Origin: Sphingomonas pseudosanguinis
Lineage (GTDB): Bacteria > Pseudomonadota > Alphaproteobacteria > Sphingomonadales > Sphingomonadaceae
Direction of reading: 5' to 3'
NCBI RefSeq assembly: GCF_014196255.1
Contig: NZ_JACIDH010000002.1
Span: 62,001 to 126,000, forward strand
DNA length: 64,000 bases
Part shown: positions 1-8,540 of the stretch, one piece after another
Numbering within the stretch: the stretch's first letter is position 1
Layout of the letters: the number at the start of each line of letters is the position of its first letter
The notes under the pieces: model-generated
The model's database searches: none
The model's input: only the letters and a program-made list of their open reading frames with translations
What the model was told of the DNA's origin: nothing
Program-made: the position numbers and the translations under genes

Positions 1-234
1 TTCTCGTCCAACCCGTCGCGCTCCGCCTATACCGACATCGACGGCTACAGCCTGTCCAATCTGCGTGCGGGCTTCAAGGCGCCGGGCAATTTCAACGCCT
101 TCGCCTGGGTCCGCAACCTGTTCGACCATGATTACTATGAGGTGCTGGCCACCCAGTCGGGCTCGACCGGCCTGATCGTCGGCCAGCCTGGCGATCCGCG
201 TACGTACGGCGTGACCATCTCCAAATCCTTCTGA
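1..234 (+). CDS. TonB-dependent receptor, C-terminal fragment (gene starts outside window)
   Basis: The first 77 codons read open from base 1 to a TGA at 232-234. The peptide has the features of the last beta strands of an outer-membrane TonB-dependent receptor: a stretch reading YSLSNLRAGF, then FAWVRNLFDHDYYEVL, and a terminal phenylalanine (TISKSF) as expected of a protein inserted by the Bam machinery. The 'N-L-F-D' and 'YYEVL' pattern is typical of the final strands of sphingomonad receptors. The substrate cannot be told from this fragment because plug and N-terminal domains lie outside the window. Nothing immediately downstream is in the same operon. Confidence 0.8.
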   Translation, partial: FSSNPSRSAYTDIDGYSLSNLRAGFKAPGNFNAFAWVRNLFDHDYYEVLATQSGSTGLIVGQPGDPRTYGVTISKSF

Positions 235-777
235 TCGGAGCCGACCGAGGGCACGCGGGGGAAATTCGAGTCGAATTCCTCCGCCGTCCAGATTCCGTTC
301 ATCTTGATCTGCTATAGCCAAGGTCCCGTACGGGCGCCGGGCCGGCACCTGGGAACGGCAGTCTGGAAGCTCCCCGTTCCCTTGCCGGTCTCGGCGGCTT
401 TTCGCGGTGACGTCGAAGGTGCTGTTGCCATAATGCCAAACGCCCGGACCGTTTCCGATCCGGGCGCCTGCGTGACGATCGCTCGTCAGCCCCCTTTTCC
501 CGCTCCCGCATCAACCTCGTTGGGTGAGCGTTGGAGCAATCCCCGAACCACGGCCGTTGCTGCCTGTGTCTCAGTGAGATTGTGGTACGTCAGCGCTGCG
601 GCTTTTGCCATCCCCTTGCGGCATCGCTGCTACGATTGAAGTCGAAGTGTGTCCGGCCTGCAACAATCGGGGGCTTGGCCGGTTTGGCTCTGCGACAAGG
701 GGGTGGCATTGCCAGCATGGGGAGCCGCCCCTACAGCCGCTTTTGCTTTAGGTTTCCCATGGATCGATCGGACTTGC
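235..777. other. Intergenic region, no gene supported
   Basis: These 543 bases separate the receptor tail from the lolC start. Open frames exist on both strands but none has a ribosome binding site or a protein-like composition. A small hairpin with a perfect 8-bp stem (441-448 with 459-466, CGCCCGGA/TCCGGGCG) is visible, without a U tract. The region must hold the receptor's transcription end and the promoter of the lol operon. I could not place either with confidence, and a small RNA here cannot be excluded. Confidence 0.4.
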
Positions 778-2028
778 ATGATCCTGTCTCGCTATGAACG
801 GATGATCGCCCGGCGCTATCTGCTGCCGGGCAAGGGGGAAGCGTTCATCTTCCTCGTCGCGTCGATCAGTCTGGTCGCGGTCATGCTGGGCGTCGCCGCG
901 CTCGTCATCGTCATGAGCGTGATGAATGGCTTCCGCGCCGAGCTCTTCGACAAGATCGTCGGGTTGAACGGCCATGCGGTGGTGCAGGGGGCGGGCGGTC
1001 GCCTGCCCGACTGGCGCGACATCGTGCGCGAGGCCAAGGCGACGCCGGGCGTCACCAGCGCGGTGCCGATGATCGAGCAGCCGCTGATGTCCAGCTATAA
1101 TGGCCGGGTCGAGGCAGTGCTGGTGCGCGGCATGCGCGTCGGCGACATGCGCGGCAACTCGGCGATCCGCTCCAAGGTCATCATGGGCAGCCTGATGAGC
1201 GTGACGCCCGGCAGCGGCCGGATCGCGATCGGCAGCCGCCTGGCCGAGGCGCTGGGCGCGAGTGTCGGCTCGGAGATTTCGCTGATCAGTCCGCAGGGGC
1301 AGACGACGCCCTTCGGTACGGTGCCGCGCATCGTCAGCTATACGGTCGGCGCGATCTTCGAGATCGGGGTGTACGACTATGACAAGGCCTATGTCATCAT
1401 GCCGATCGAGGATGCGCAGACGCTGCTCCTGATGGGCGACACGGTCGGCATGGTCGAGATACAGACGACCGACGCCGACCGGGTCGGGCAGATCCTGGCG
1501 CCGCTCGCCGACAAGCTGGGCGGGCGCGCAGTGATCGCCGACTGGCGGACGATGAACGCGCAATTGTTCGAGGCGCTCGCGGTCGAGCGGGTGGCGATGT
1601 TTACCGTGCTGTCGATCATCATCCTGGTCGCGGTGTTCAACATCCTGTCCTCGCTGATCATGCTGGTCCGTGCCAAGACGCGCGACATCGCCATCCTGCG
1701 CACCATGGGCGCGACGCGCGGTGGGTTGATGCGTATCTTCATGACGGTGGGCACGACCATCGGCGCGCTCGGCATGGTCGCGGGATTGGTGCTGGGCGCG
1801 GTGTTCCTGTTCTACCGCCAGGCGGTGGTGAATTTCGTCCAGTTCGTCACAGGCCAGAATCTCTGGGACCCGTCGATCCGCTATCTGACCGAGCTGCCCT
1901 CCAAGCCCGACCCCGTCGAGATCGTCGTCATCGCGGCGATGGCGCTGGTCTTCTCCTTCCTCGCCACGCTCTACCCCGCCTGGAAGGCGGCGAGCACGGA
2001 CCCGGTTCAGGTGCTGCGCTATGAATGA
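778..2028 (+). CDS. lolC: Lipoprotein-releasing system permease (LolC/LolE/LolF type)
   Basis: Inner-membrane subunit of the Lol ABC transporter, which extracts lipoproteins from the inner membrane and hands them to LolA. The 416-aa product starts [19 protein letters not shown] chose the ATG at 778 over an upstream in-frame ATG at 649 because this is where family homology begins. Visible layout: one transmembrane helix near residues 22-46, a periplasmic MacB-like domain, then three helices in the C-terminal third with the family's '[15 protein letters not shown]' FtsX-type motif before the second-last segments. Length fits the family (about 410). Alphaproteobacteria usually have a single such permease acting as a homodimer. 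It overlaps lolD by 8 bp, so the two are translationally coupled. Confidence 0.93.
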   Translation: MILSRYERMIARRYLLPGKGEAFIFLVASISLVAVMLGVAALVIVMSVMNGFRAELFDKIVGLNGHAVVQGAGGRLPDWRDIVREAKATPGVTSAVPMIEQPLMSSYNGRVEAVLVRGMRVGDMRGNSAIRSKVIMGSLMSVTPGSGRIAIGSRLAEALGASVGSEISLISPQGQTTPFGTVPRIVSYTVGAIFEIGVYDYDKAYVIMPIEDAQTLLLMGDTVGMVEIQTTDADRVGQILAPLADKLGGRAVIADWRTMNAQLFEALAVERVAMFTVLSIIILVAVFNILSSLIMLVRAKTRDIAILRTMGATRGGLMRIFMTVGTTIGALGMVAGLVLGAVFLFYRQAVVNFVQFVTGQNLWDPSIRYLTELPSKPDPVEIVVIAAMALVFSFLATLYPAWKAASTDPVQVLRYE

Positions 2029-2740
2029 TCCGATCATCCGCATGGGCGGCGCCATCGCGCGGCGCGCCGCCGAGCCGGTGCTGGAGACGGTGGGCCTGTC
2101 GCGCAGCTTCACCCAGGGCGGCCAGACGATCGAGGTACTGCGCGGCGTCGAGCTGGCGATCGCGCCGGGCGAGATCGTGGCGCTTCTCGGTCCCTCCGGC
2201 TCGGGCAAGTCGACGCTGCTGCAGGCCGTCGGCCTGTTGGAGGGCGGCTTTTCGGGATCGATCCGCATCGCGGGCGAGGAGGTGTCGAAGCTCGACGCGC
2301 ATGGTCGCACCGTGGCGCGGCGCGACTATCTGGGCTTCGTCTATCAGTTTCACCATTTGCTGCCCGACTTTAACGCGACCGAGAATGTCGTGTTGCCGCA
2401 GCTCGTACAGGGCAAGATGCCCGTCGCCGCCGAGACGCGCGCCAAGGGCCTGCTGACCGCATTGGGTCTCGGCCATCGCCTGACCCATCGCCCCAGCCAG
2501 TTGTCGGGCGGCGAACAGCAGCGTGTCGCGGTGGCGCGCGCGCTCGCGAACCAGCCGCCTTTGGTGCTGGCGGACGAGCCGACCGGCAATCTGGACGAGC
2601 ATACCTCCGAGGTGGTGCTGGCCGAGTTCCTGCGGCTGGTGCGCGGCGAAGGCTCGGCGGCGCTGATCGCGACGCATAACGAGCGGCTGGCGCTGAAGAT
2701 GGACCGTGTGGTCCGGCTGCACGAGGGGCGGTTGCAGTGA
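2021..2740 (+). CDS. lolD: Lipoprotein-releasing ABC transporter ATP-binding protein LolD
   Basis: ATPase subunit that powers lipoprotein release with the LolC-type permease. In its 239 residues all ABC motifs are in place: Walker [10 protein letters not shown] (57-65), Q-loop in [16 protein letters not shown] (from 108), signature LSGGEQQ (161-167), Walker [12 protein letters not shown] (182-192) and the H-loop histidine at about 219. The 'FHHLLPDF' and 'EPTGNLD' strings are characteristic of the LolD/MacB branch. The start ATG lies inside the 3' end of lolC and its own stop overlaps the GTG of the next gene, so at least four genes (lolC, lolD, acetyltransferase, glutathione peroxidase) form one operon. 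Confidence 0.95.
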   Translation: MNDPIIRMGGAIARRAAEPVLETVGLSRSFTQGGQTIEVLRGVELAIAPGEIVALLGPSGSGKSTLLQAVGLLEGGFSGSIRIAGEEVSKLDAHGRTVARRDYLGFVYQFHHLLPDFNATENVVLPQLVQGKMPVAAETRAKGLLTALGLGHRLTHRPSQLSGGEQQRVAVARALANQPPLVLADEPTGNLDEHTSEVVLAEFLRLVRGEGSAALIATHNERLALKMDRVVRLHEGRLQ

Positions 2741-3330
2741 GCGCCTGGACGGAGACGCCGACCCTGACGTGTCGCCATGTCCGTCTGCGCCCGTTCGTCG
2801 AGGGCGACCTGCCGTCGCTGGTCGAGGTGGCGCGCGAGGGCGATCTCTGGAACATCTTCTACGCCAATGTCTCGATGATGAAGACGCCCGAGCGCTGGCT
2901 GGCGGCGGCGCTCCAGGAACGCGACGTGGGCCGCGCGCTACTCTTCACGGTCGAGACGCCGGCGGGCGAGATCGTCGGCACGACACGCTATATGCGGATG
3001 TCGCCGCAGCATCGCCGGCTAGAGATCGGCGGCACCTTCTACGCCACGCGCGTGCAGCGGACCGGCGTCAATACCGAGGCGAAGCGGATGCTGCTCGCCC
3101 ACGCCTTCGAGGTGATGGAGTGTCAGGTGATCCAGATCCGCACCGATGCGCTCAACAAGCGCAGCCAGACGGCGATCGAGCGGCTGGGCGCGAGGAAGGA
3201 CGGCGTGCTGCGCGGGCATCAGGTGATGGCCGATGGGCGCATCCGTGACAGCGTCGTCTATTCGATCATCGACCGCGAATGGCCGGGCGTGCGCGCCAAT
3301 CTCGATTATCTGCTGGGGAAGCACGCATGA
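2737..3330 (+). CDS. GNAT family N-acetyltransferase (RimJ/RimL-like)
   Basis: 197-aa acetyltransferase of the RimJ/RimL branch, which moves an acetyl group from acetyl-CoA to an N-terminal or small-molecule amine. The N-terminus [23 protein letters not shown] is the usual first strand and helix. The central '[40 protein letters not shown]' region is the acetyl-CoA binding core with family-typical RTGVNTEAK, followed by '[27 protein letters not shown]', a strong mark of this subgroup. The start is a GTG overlapping the lolD stop by 4 bp (GTGA), and the stop overlaps the next ATG the same way. The true substrate is unknown. Confidence 0.88.
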   Translation: MSAWTETPTLTCRHVRLRPFVEGDLPSLVEVAREGDLWNIFYANVSMMKTPERWLAAALQERDVGRALLFTVETPAGEIVGTTRYMRMSPQHRRLEIGGTFYATRVQRTGVNTEAKRMLLAHAFEVMECQVIQIRTDALNKRSQTAIERLGARKDGVLRGHQVMADGRIRDSVVYSIIDREWPGVRANLDYLLGKHA

Positions 3331-3806
3331 GCGGTATCGCAGATTTCACCGTCAAGGCGGCGGATGGCGCGGCCGTCGACATGTCGACCTTTGCGGGGCG
3401 GGTGCTGCTGATCGTCAATACCGCGTCGAAATGTGGTTTCACCCCGCAATATGAGGGGCTGGAAGCGCTTCATCGTCGTTATGAAGGGCGGGGGCTGACC
3501 GTGCTGGGTTTCCCCTGCAACCAGTTCGGCGCGCAGGAGCCGGGCGATGCGGCGGAGATCGCGAATTTCTGCTCGCTGACCTATGATGTCAGCTTCCCGG
3601 TGATGGCGAAGATCGACGTCAATGGCGACGATGCCGATCCGCTGTTCCAATGGTTAAAGGCGCAAGCGCCGGGCCTGTTGGGCACCAAGGCGATCAAGTG
3701 GAATTTCACCAAATTCCTGGTCGATCGCGATGGCAAGGTGGTAGATCGCTATGCCCCCACGACCAAGCCGGAGGATTTGGTCAACGACATCGAGGGGCTG
3801 CTTTAA
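3327..3806 (+). CDS. Glutathione peroxidase (cysteine type)
   Basis: 159-aa thiol peroxidase of the GPx/BtuE family that reduces hydrogen peroxide and organic hydroperoxides. The peroxidatic residue is Cys36 in SKCGFTPQY, where animal enzymes carry selenocysteine. The second family block FPCNQFGAQEPG (62-73) and the tryptophan block KWNFTKFLVDRDG (Trp125) complete the active site. Bacterial enzymes of this type usually draw electrons from thioredoxin rather than glutathione. I took the ATG at 3327, overlapping the acetyltransferase stop (ATGA), not the upstream in-frame ATG at 3279, because family homology begins at ADFTVKAADG. It is the last gene of the lol operon. Confidence 0.92.
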   Translation: MSGIADFTVKAADGAAVDMSTFAGRVLLIVNTASKCGFTPQYEGLEALHRRYEGRGLTVLGFPCNQFGAQEPGDAAEIANFCSLTYDVSFPVMAKIDVNGDDADPLFQWLKAQAPGLLGTKAIKWNFTKFLVDRDGKVVDRYAPTTKPEDLVNDIEGLL

Positions 3807-3872
3807 GGCCCGCTTCCATTCATTCGAAGGGCGAGAGAAAGTCGGTATTCTCGGCGGATGTGCCGGCGTGCG

Positions 3873-3945
3873 CTTCGACTGCGCTCAGCGTGAACGGGGC
3901 ACGGGATTTATGCCCAACCTCCGTTCAGCCTGAGCGAAGTCGAAG
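3873..3945. repeat. Palindromic repeat, family A, copy 1
   Basis: Two 25-base arms (3873-3897 and 3921-3945) are near-perfect reverse complements, separated by 23 bases. The core of the left arm is CGCTCAGCGTGAACGG and of the right CCGTTCAGCCTGAGCG. The same arms recur at 10598-10716 and 63175-63256, always in intergenic DNA and always near a gene end. When transcribed the element would fold into a long hairpin. It resembles REP-type elements, and here it may also serve as a transcription barrier between the peroxidase operon and the convergent HdeD-like gene. Confidence 0.8.
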
Positions 3946-3959
3946 GCCAAGGACCACCC

Positions 3960-4526
3960 TCACATCGAAAACGCGCTCGCACCCTTTTTATGATCCAGCG
4001 CCGACGCGATCGCCGTGATGCCGCCGAACAGGAAGCTGATCCCGACGATATAGCCCGGCAGCGTCATCGCGCTCCACGGCAGGGTGGCCAGCACAAACAG
4101 CGCCAGGATGATGTTCAGCACCCCCATCGCGATCATCCACCCGCGTCGCCGCCGCATCTTCGCGCCCAGACCGATCTCCAGCGCGCCGCGCAGCCCCAGC
4201 CATACCGCGACCAGAATGGTGATCGAGATCGCGCCCGTCGCCGGCTCGAACGCCATGATCAGACCGATGATCAGCGTGACCAGACCAAAGCCGATCGCAT
4301 AGCCGCGCCCTTCATGCCCCTTGCCGAAAATCCCGGCCCCCACCGACACGAGGCCGGAGGCGATCAGGAACGCCCCCACGACCAAGGTCGCGGCCAGCGT
4401 GGCGGGCACGGGAAACACGAACGCGGCAAGGCCGAGCAGCGCCGACAGGACGCCATAGGCCAGTATCCAGCCCCAGCCCGCACCGGGCCGCAGCGCGGTG
4501 GCAAAGGAACGGTCGGTGTCGGTCAT
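3960..4526 (-). CDS. HdeD family (DUF308) membrane protein
   Basis: 188-aa very hydrophobic protein with about six transmembrane helices in the three-pair arrangement of the HdeD/DUF308 family. Conserved-looking pieces include WGWILAYGVLSALLGLAAFV, VWLGLRGALEIGLGAKMRRR and a C-terminal PGYIVGISFLFGGI. HdeD of E. coli is linked to acid resistance at high cell density, but for most homologues no activity is known, so only membrane location can be claimed. I chose the ATG giving MTDTDRSFATALRPG (4526) rather than one five codons upstream. It converges on the peroxidase operon and is divergent from dnaE. Confidence 0.82.
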   Translation of the reverse strand: MTDTDRSFATALRPGAGWGWILAYGVLSALLGLAAFVFPVPATLAATLVVGAFLIASGLVSVGAGIFGKGHEGRGYAIGFGLVTLIIGLIMAFEPATGAISITILVAVWLGLRGALEIGLGAKMRRRRGWMIAMGVLNIILALFVLATLPWSAMTLPGYIVGISFLFGGITAIASALDHKKGASAFSM

Positions 4527-4631
4527 CGTCTCTCGCCCCAATCTGGATCAAGTCCTTCTGTCACCGTAACGGATCGGTGGAGGGCGGGTTCCGCACTGGT
4601 CGAATCACGCGCGAGCGGGTAGGGGTGGGCG

Positions 4632-7600
4632 ATGCATTCCGGATATGTGCCGCTTCGCATCTTTTCCTCCTTCACGATGCTCGACGGCGCGATCGATCCC
4701 AAGGCGATTGCGGCGCAGGCCAAGGCCAACGCCTTTCCCGCCGCCGGCCTGACCGACCGCAACGGCCTCTATGCCGCGATGGCCTTTTCGGACGCCGCGA
4801 AGAAGGCGGGGGTGCAGCCCATCATCGGCACGATGCTGGGCATTGCGCGGCCCGACATGCCCGAGAATGTCGGCGCGGTCGTCGACTGGGTTGCGCTCTA
4901 TGCGCAGGATATGACCGGCTACGACAATCTGTGCGCGCTGGTATCGGCGGCGCATCTGGAGCGGCCGATCGAACTGGCCGCGCATGTCGGGTTCGACGTG
5001 CTGGAAAAGTTCAGCACCGGCCTGATCGCGCTGACCGCGGGTGGCGAGGGCGGCATCGCGCGCCTGTTTGCGGAAGGCCAGCCGGACCGCGCCAAGGCCT
5101 ATGCCGACCGACTCCAGACGATCTTCGGCGACCGGCTCTATGTCGAGCTCGCCCGCCGTGACGACGCGATCGAGATGGCGGCCGAGCAGGATTTGATCGA
5201 TCTCGCCTATGAACGCGACCTGCCGTTGGTCGCGACCAATCCCTGCTGCTTCGCCGATAGCGGCTTCCGCGACGCGCATGACGCCATGCTGTGCATCGCC
5301 AATTCGACCTATGTCGAAATGGACGACCGCCCGAAGAGCTGCCCCGAGGCATGGCTGAAGCCCGCCGAGACGATGAAGCAGCTCTTCGCCGATCTTCCCG
5401 AAGCGATCGAGAACACGCTCGTCGTCGCACGGCGCTGCGCGGTAATGGCCCCGTGGCGCAAGCCGATCCTCCCCAGCCTGGCGGGCGACCGAGAGGGCGA
5501 GGCGGCGATGCTCCGTCGCGACGCGACCGCCGGTCTGGAGGCCCGACTCGACCGTATCGCCGAGTTGGAGGGCGAAGGCGAACCCGGCTGGCGCGAGGCC
5601 TATCACGAACGGTTGAAGTTTGAGGTCGACATCATCATCCAGATGGGCTTCCCCGGCTACTTCCTGATCGTCGCCGACTTCATCAAATGGGCTAAGGACC
5701 ACGACATCCCCGTGGGGCCGGGTCGTGGTTCGGGCGCGGGCTCGGTCGTCGCCTGGGCGCTGACCATCACCGATCTCGATCCGTTGAAGCTCGGCCTCCT
5801 GTTCGAGCGCTTCCTGAACCCGGAACGCGTGTCGATGCCCGACTTCGACATCGACTTTTGCGAAACCCGGCGTGGCGAGGTCATCCGCTATGTCCAGGAG
5901 AAGTACGGCCGCGATCAGGTCGCGCAGATCATCACCTTCGGTAAGCTGAAGGCGCGCGCGGTGCTCAAGGATACCGGCCGCGTGCTCCAGATGAGCTATG
6001 GCCAGGTCGACCGGCTTGCCAAGCTGGTGCCCAACCACCCGACCGACCCCTGGGATCTCAAACGCGCACTGAACGGCGTGCCCGAGTTGGCCAAGGAGTA
6101 CGCCAACGACAATCAGGTCCGCCGCCTGCTCGACCTAGCCACCAAGCTGGAGGGCCTGCCGCGCCACTCCTCGACCCACGCCGCCGGTGTGGTGATCGGC
6201 GACCGGCCGCTGGCGCAGCTGGTGCCGCTCTATCGCGATCCGCGCTCGGACATGCCGGTCACGCAGTTCGACATGAAGTTCGTCGAGGGCGCGGGGCTGG
6301 TCAAGTTCGACTTTCTCGGCCTCAAGACCCTGTCGGTGCTGCAAAAGGCGGTGCAGCTGCTCGCCAAGCGCGGGGTCGAGATCGATCTCGGTGCGCTCGC
6401 ATGGGACGACGAGGCGACCTATGCCCTGCTCCAGAAGGGCGACACGGTCGGTGTGTTCCAGCTGGAATCGGAAGGCATGCGGCGCACCCTGTCCGCCGTC
6501 CGCCCGTCGAACTTCGGCGACATCATCGCGCTCGTGTCGCTCTACCGACCGGGTCCGATGGACAATATCCCCAGCTTCGGCCGCCGCAAGCAGGGCACCG
6601 AGGAGATCATCTACCCGCACCCGTTGCTCGAACAGATCCTGTCCGAGACGTACGGCATCTTCGTCTATCAGGAACAGGTGATGCAGGCCGCCCAGATATT
6701 GGCGGGCTATTCGCTGGGCGGCGCCGACCTGTTGCGTCGCGCGATGGGCAAGAAGGTCAAGGCGGAGATGGACGCACAGCGCGCCATCTTCGTCAAGGGA
6801 TGCCAGGAGGTGAACGGCATCCCCGCGCAAAAGGCCAATGAGCTGTTCGACTTGATCGACAAGTTCGCAGGGTACGGCTTCAACAAGAGCCACGCGGCGG
6901 CTTACGCGCTGCTCGCCTATCAGACCGCGTGGCTGAAGGCGCATCACCCGCACGAATTCTATGCCGCCTCGATGTGCTATGACATGGCGCTGACCGACAA
7001 GCTGGCGATCTTCGTCGACGACGCCCGGCGCATGGGCGTGACGATGCTGCCCCCCTGCATCAATGCCAGCCAGGCCGAGTTCGATGTCGAGCCGCATGAG
7101 GAGGGTTTGGGCGTCCGCTATGCGCTCGGCGCACTGAAGTCGGTCGGCGAAGGCGCGATGGAAAGGCTGGTCGTCGAGCGCAATGCCGGTGGCCCGTTCG
7201 ACACGCTCGATGCGCTGGCCAAGCGGGTCGATCCGCGCCTGATGAACAAGCGCCAGCTGGAAACGCTGGCGTCGGCGGGCGCGTTCGATGGGATCACGCC
7301 CAACCGCGCGGGCGTCCATGCGGTTGCCGAGACGATCCTCGCCATCGCCGCGCGCACCCATGAGGGGCGGACGAGCGGGCAGGGCGGGCTGTTCGGCGAA
7401 ACCGAGGTGGCGGGTGACGCGATCAAGCTGCCGACCGGCACCCGCTGGAGCCTGTCGCAACGGATGGAGCAGGAGAAGGAGGCGTTCGGCTTCTATTTTT
7501 CGGCGCATCCGGTCGATCGCCACGCGCATATCGCCAAGATGCATGGCGCGCGGACCTATACCTCGCTGACCGAGCTGATCATTCCCGATGACGGCGCACG

Positions 7601-8120
7601 GATCGGCGCGACGATGGCCGTGCTGGTCGAGGATGCGCGCTGGCGGACCTCGGCGCGCGGCAAACGCTATATGATGGCGCAGCTGTCCGATGCGACGGGG
7701 CAGTTCCTGGCGACCTGTTTCGACGATTCGGTCGCGGGCGATCTGGAAAAGGCGGCCAAGGAAGGCGACTGCGCGCTGGTCACCGTCGAACTCGATCGCC
7801 GGCCGGGCGAGGAGGCACCGCGCGTCAGCATCAAGCGGGTCCAGCCCTTCGATGGCCTCGCCAGTACGGCCAAGTTCGTGGTCGAGGTCACGGTGGCGGA
7901 CAAGGCGGCGTTCAAGGCGCTGCATGCGATGCTCGACCCGCTGCGCAACGGCCGGGGTGAGGTGCGCGCGCGGATCACGGGGCCGGAGGGCGATACGCTG
8001 CTGATGCTCGGGCGCAATTTCCTGCTGGACGCCGAACTGGCCAGCCATATCGAGGATTTGCCGGGCGTGACGGGGGTGGCGATGAAATCGTCCGAGGCGC
8101 GGCTGGCGCTGGTGGGGTAA
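4632..8120 (+). CDS. dnaE: DNA polymerase III subunit alpha
   Basis: Replicative polymerase of 1162 aa, full length. Order: PHP domain (1 to about 280), palm with catalytic aspartates Asp404 and Asp406 in PDFDIDF and Asp560 in KFDFLGLK, fingers with the GPGRGSGAGSVVAW block, then the beta-binding/HhH region and an OB-fold near residue 1000. The PHP domain is degenerate: where E. coli has HSDYS in LRVHSDYS, this protein has LRIFSSFT, so the metal-binding histidine is gone and proofreading by PHP is not expected. That would fit use of a separate epsilon exonuclease. A GGTGGGCG run just before the ATG serves as ribosome binding site. The gene stands alone. Confidence 0.97.
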   Translation: MHSGYVPLRIFSSFTMLDGAIDPKAIAAQAKANAFPAAGLTDRNGLYAAMAFSDAAKKAGVQPIIGTMLGIARPDMPENVGAVVDWVALYAQDMTGYDNLCALVSAAHLERPIELAAHVGFDVLEKFSTGLIALTAGGEGGIARLFAEGQPDRAKAYADRLQTIFGDRLYVELARRDDAIEMAAEQDLIDLAYERDLPLVATNPCCFADSGFRDAHDAMLCIANSTYVEMDDRPKSCPEAWLKPAETMKQLFADLPEAIENTLVVARRCAVMAPWRKPILPSLAGDREGEAAMLRRDATAGLEARLDRIAELEGEGEPGWREAYHERLKFEVDIIIQMGFPGYFLIVADFIKWAKDHDIPVGPGRGSGAGSVVAWALTITDLDPLKLGLLFERFLNPERVSMPDFDIDFCETRRGEVIRYVQEKYGRDQVAQIITFGKLKARAVLKDTGRVLQMSYGQVDRLAKLVPNHPTDPWDLKRALNGVPELAKEYANDNQVRRLLDLATKLEGLPRHSSTHAAGVVIGDRPLAQLVPLYRDPRSDMPVTQFDMKFVEGAGLVKFDFLGLKTLSVLQKAVQLLAKRGVEIDLGALAWDDEATYALLQKGDTVGVFQLESEGMRRTLSAVRPSNFGDIIALVSLYRPGPMDNIPSFGRRKQGTEEIIYPHPLLEQILSETYGIFVYQEQVMQAAQILAGYSLGGADLLRRAMGKKVKAEMDAQRAIFVKGCQEVNGIPAQKANELFDLIDKFAGYGFNKSHAAAYALLAYQTAWLKAHHPHEFYAASMCYDMALTDKLAIFVDDARRMGVTMLPPCINASQAEFDVEPHEEGLGVRYALGALKSVGEGAMERLVVERNAGGPFDTLDALAKRVDPRLMNKRQLETLASAGAFDGITPNRAGVHAVAETILAIAARTHEGRTSGQGGLFGETEVAGDAIKLPTGTRWSLSQRMEQEKEAFGFYFSAHPVDRHAHIAKMHGARTYTSLTELIIPDDGARIGATMAVLVEDARWRTSARGKRYMMAQLSDATGQFLATCFDDSVAGDLEKAAKEGDCALVTVELDRRPGEEAPRVSIKRVQPFDGLASTAKFVVEVTVADKAAFKALHAMLDPLRNGRGEVRARITGPEGDTLLMLGRNFLLDAELASHIEDLPGVTGVAMKSSEARLALVG

Positions 8121-8170
8121 GTGACGCAAGTCTCAGTAGGTTGAGGGTGGCGACCGGCCACCTCCTCATT

Positions 8171-8288
8171 CCTCCCCTTTAAGGGGAGGTGGCAGGCCGT
8201 CAGGCCTGACGGAGGGGTGTTCCGCCATCGAGAATTCACACCCCTCCACCATGCTGCGCATGGTCTTCCCCCGTTACAGGGGAGGAAT
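8171..8288. repeat. Palindromic repeat cluster, family B
   Basis: Several nested inverted repeats lie downstream of dnaE: CCTCCCCTTTAAGGGGAGG (8171-8189), the perfect 16-bp palindrome CCGTCAGGCCTGACGG (8197-8212), and an outer pair GGAGGGGTGT (8211-8220) with ACACCCCTCC (8238-8247). A further CCCC(C)GTTACAGGGGAGG hairpin closes the element. Such 'AGGGGAGGTGGC...GGAGGGGTG' units are common in sphingomonad genomes, to my knowledge. No coding frame spans the region. It is likely to act on the dnaE mRNA 3' end or be a non-autonomous mobile repeat. Confidence 0.7.
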
Positions 8289-8357
8289 ATGCTCTCAAAA
8301 CGCGACCAACTCCTGGCGCGAAACCAGATTTGCAGTCTCGTGGATACGAGTCTCGTG

Positions 8358-8492
8358 TCAACCGCCGACTTCGCGGCGATCCTGCTCCGCATCACCGGCT
8401 TCGCCATGATTGCCATAGCCGCCGCCCGAGCTGTCGGCCTCGTCTTCGTTGGGCAGGTTTTCCGGGCTGGTCTGTTCGGGATCGGTGATCAT
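8358..8492 (-). CDS. Small acidic hypothetical protein (44 aa)
   Basis: A 44-codon frame with a strong ribosome binding site (AAGGAGAG, eight bases before the ATG). The product begins MITDPEQTSPENLPNEDE and continues with an SSGGGYGNHGE segment and a charged tail ending REVGG. It is strongly acidic, free of cysteine and membrane segments, and likely disordered. No family is recognised. It lies between dnaE and the radical SAM gene, on the strand of the latter but with its stop pointing toward dnaE. The well-formed Shine-Dalgarno and gene-like codon use are the reasons for calling it, since length alone would not suffice. Confidence 0.5.
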   Translation of the reverse strand: MITDPEQTSPENLPNEDEADSSGGGYGNHGEAGDAEQDRREVGG

Positions 8493-8540
8493 CTTTTCTC
8501 TCCTTCGATGGCATAACGCTTTGGCGAAGCGGGACGATCC

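Noticed and set aside
649..777. N-terminal extension of LolC from the ATG at 649
   Set aside because: The extra 43 residues are Gly/Ala/Trp-rich without family similarity, and homology starts at [14 protein letters not shown].
8217..8516. 99-codon open frame on the plus strand after dnaE
   Set aside because: It covers the repeat cluster and is the antisense of the better-supported 44-aa minus-strand gene.
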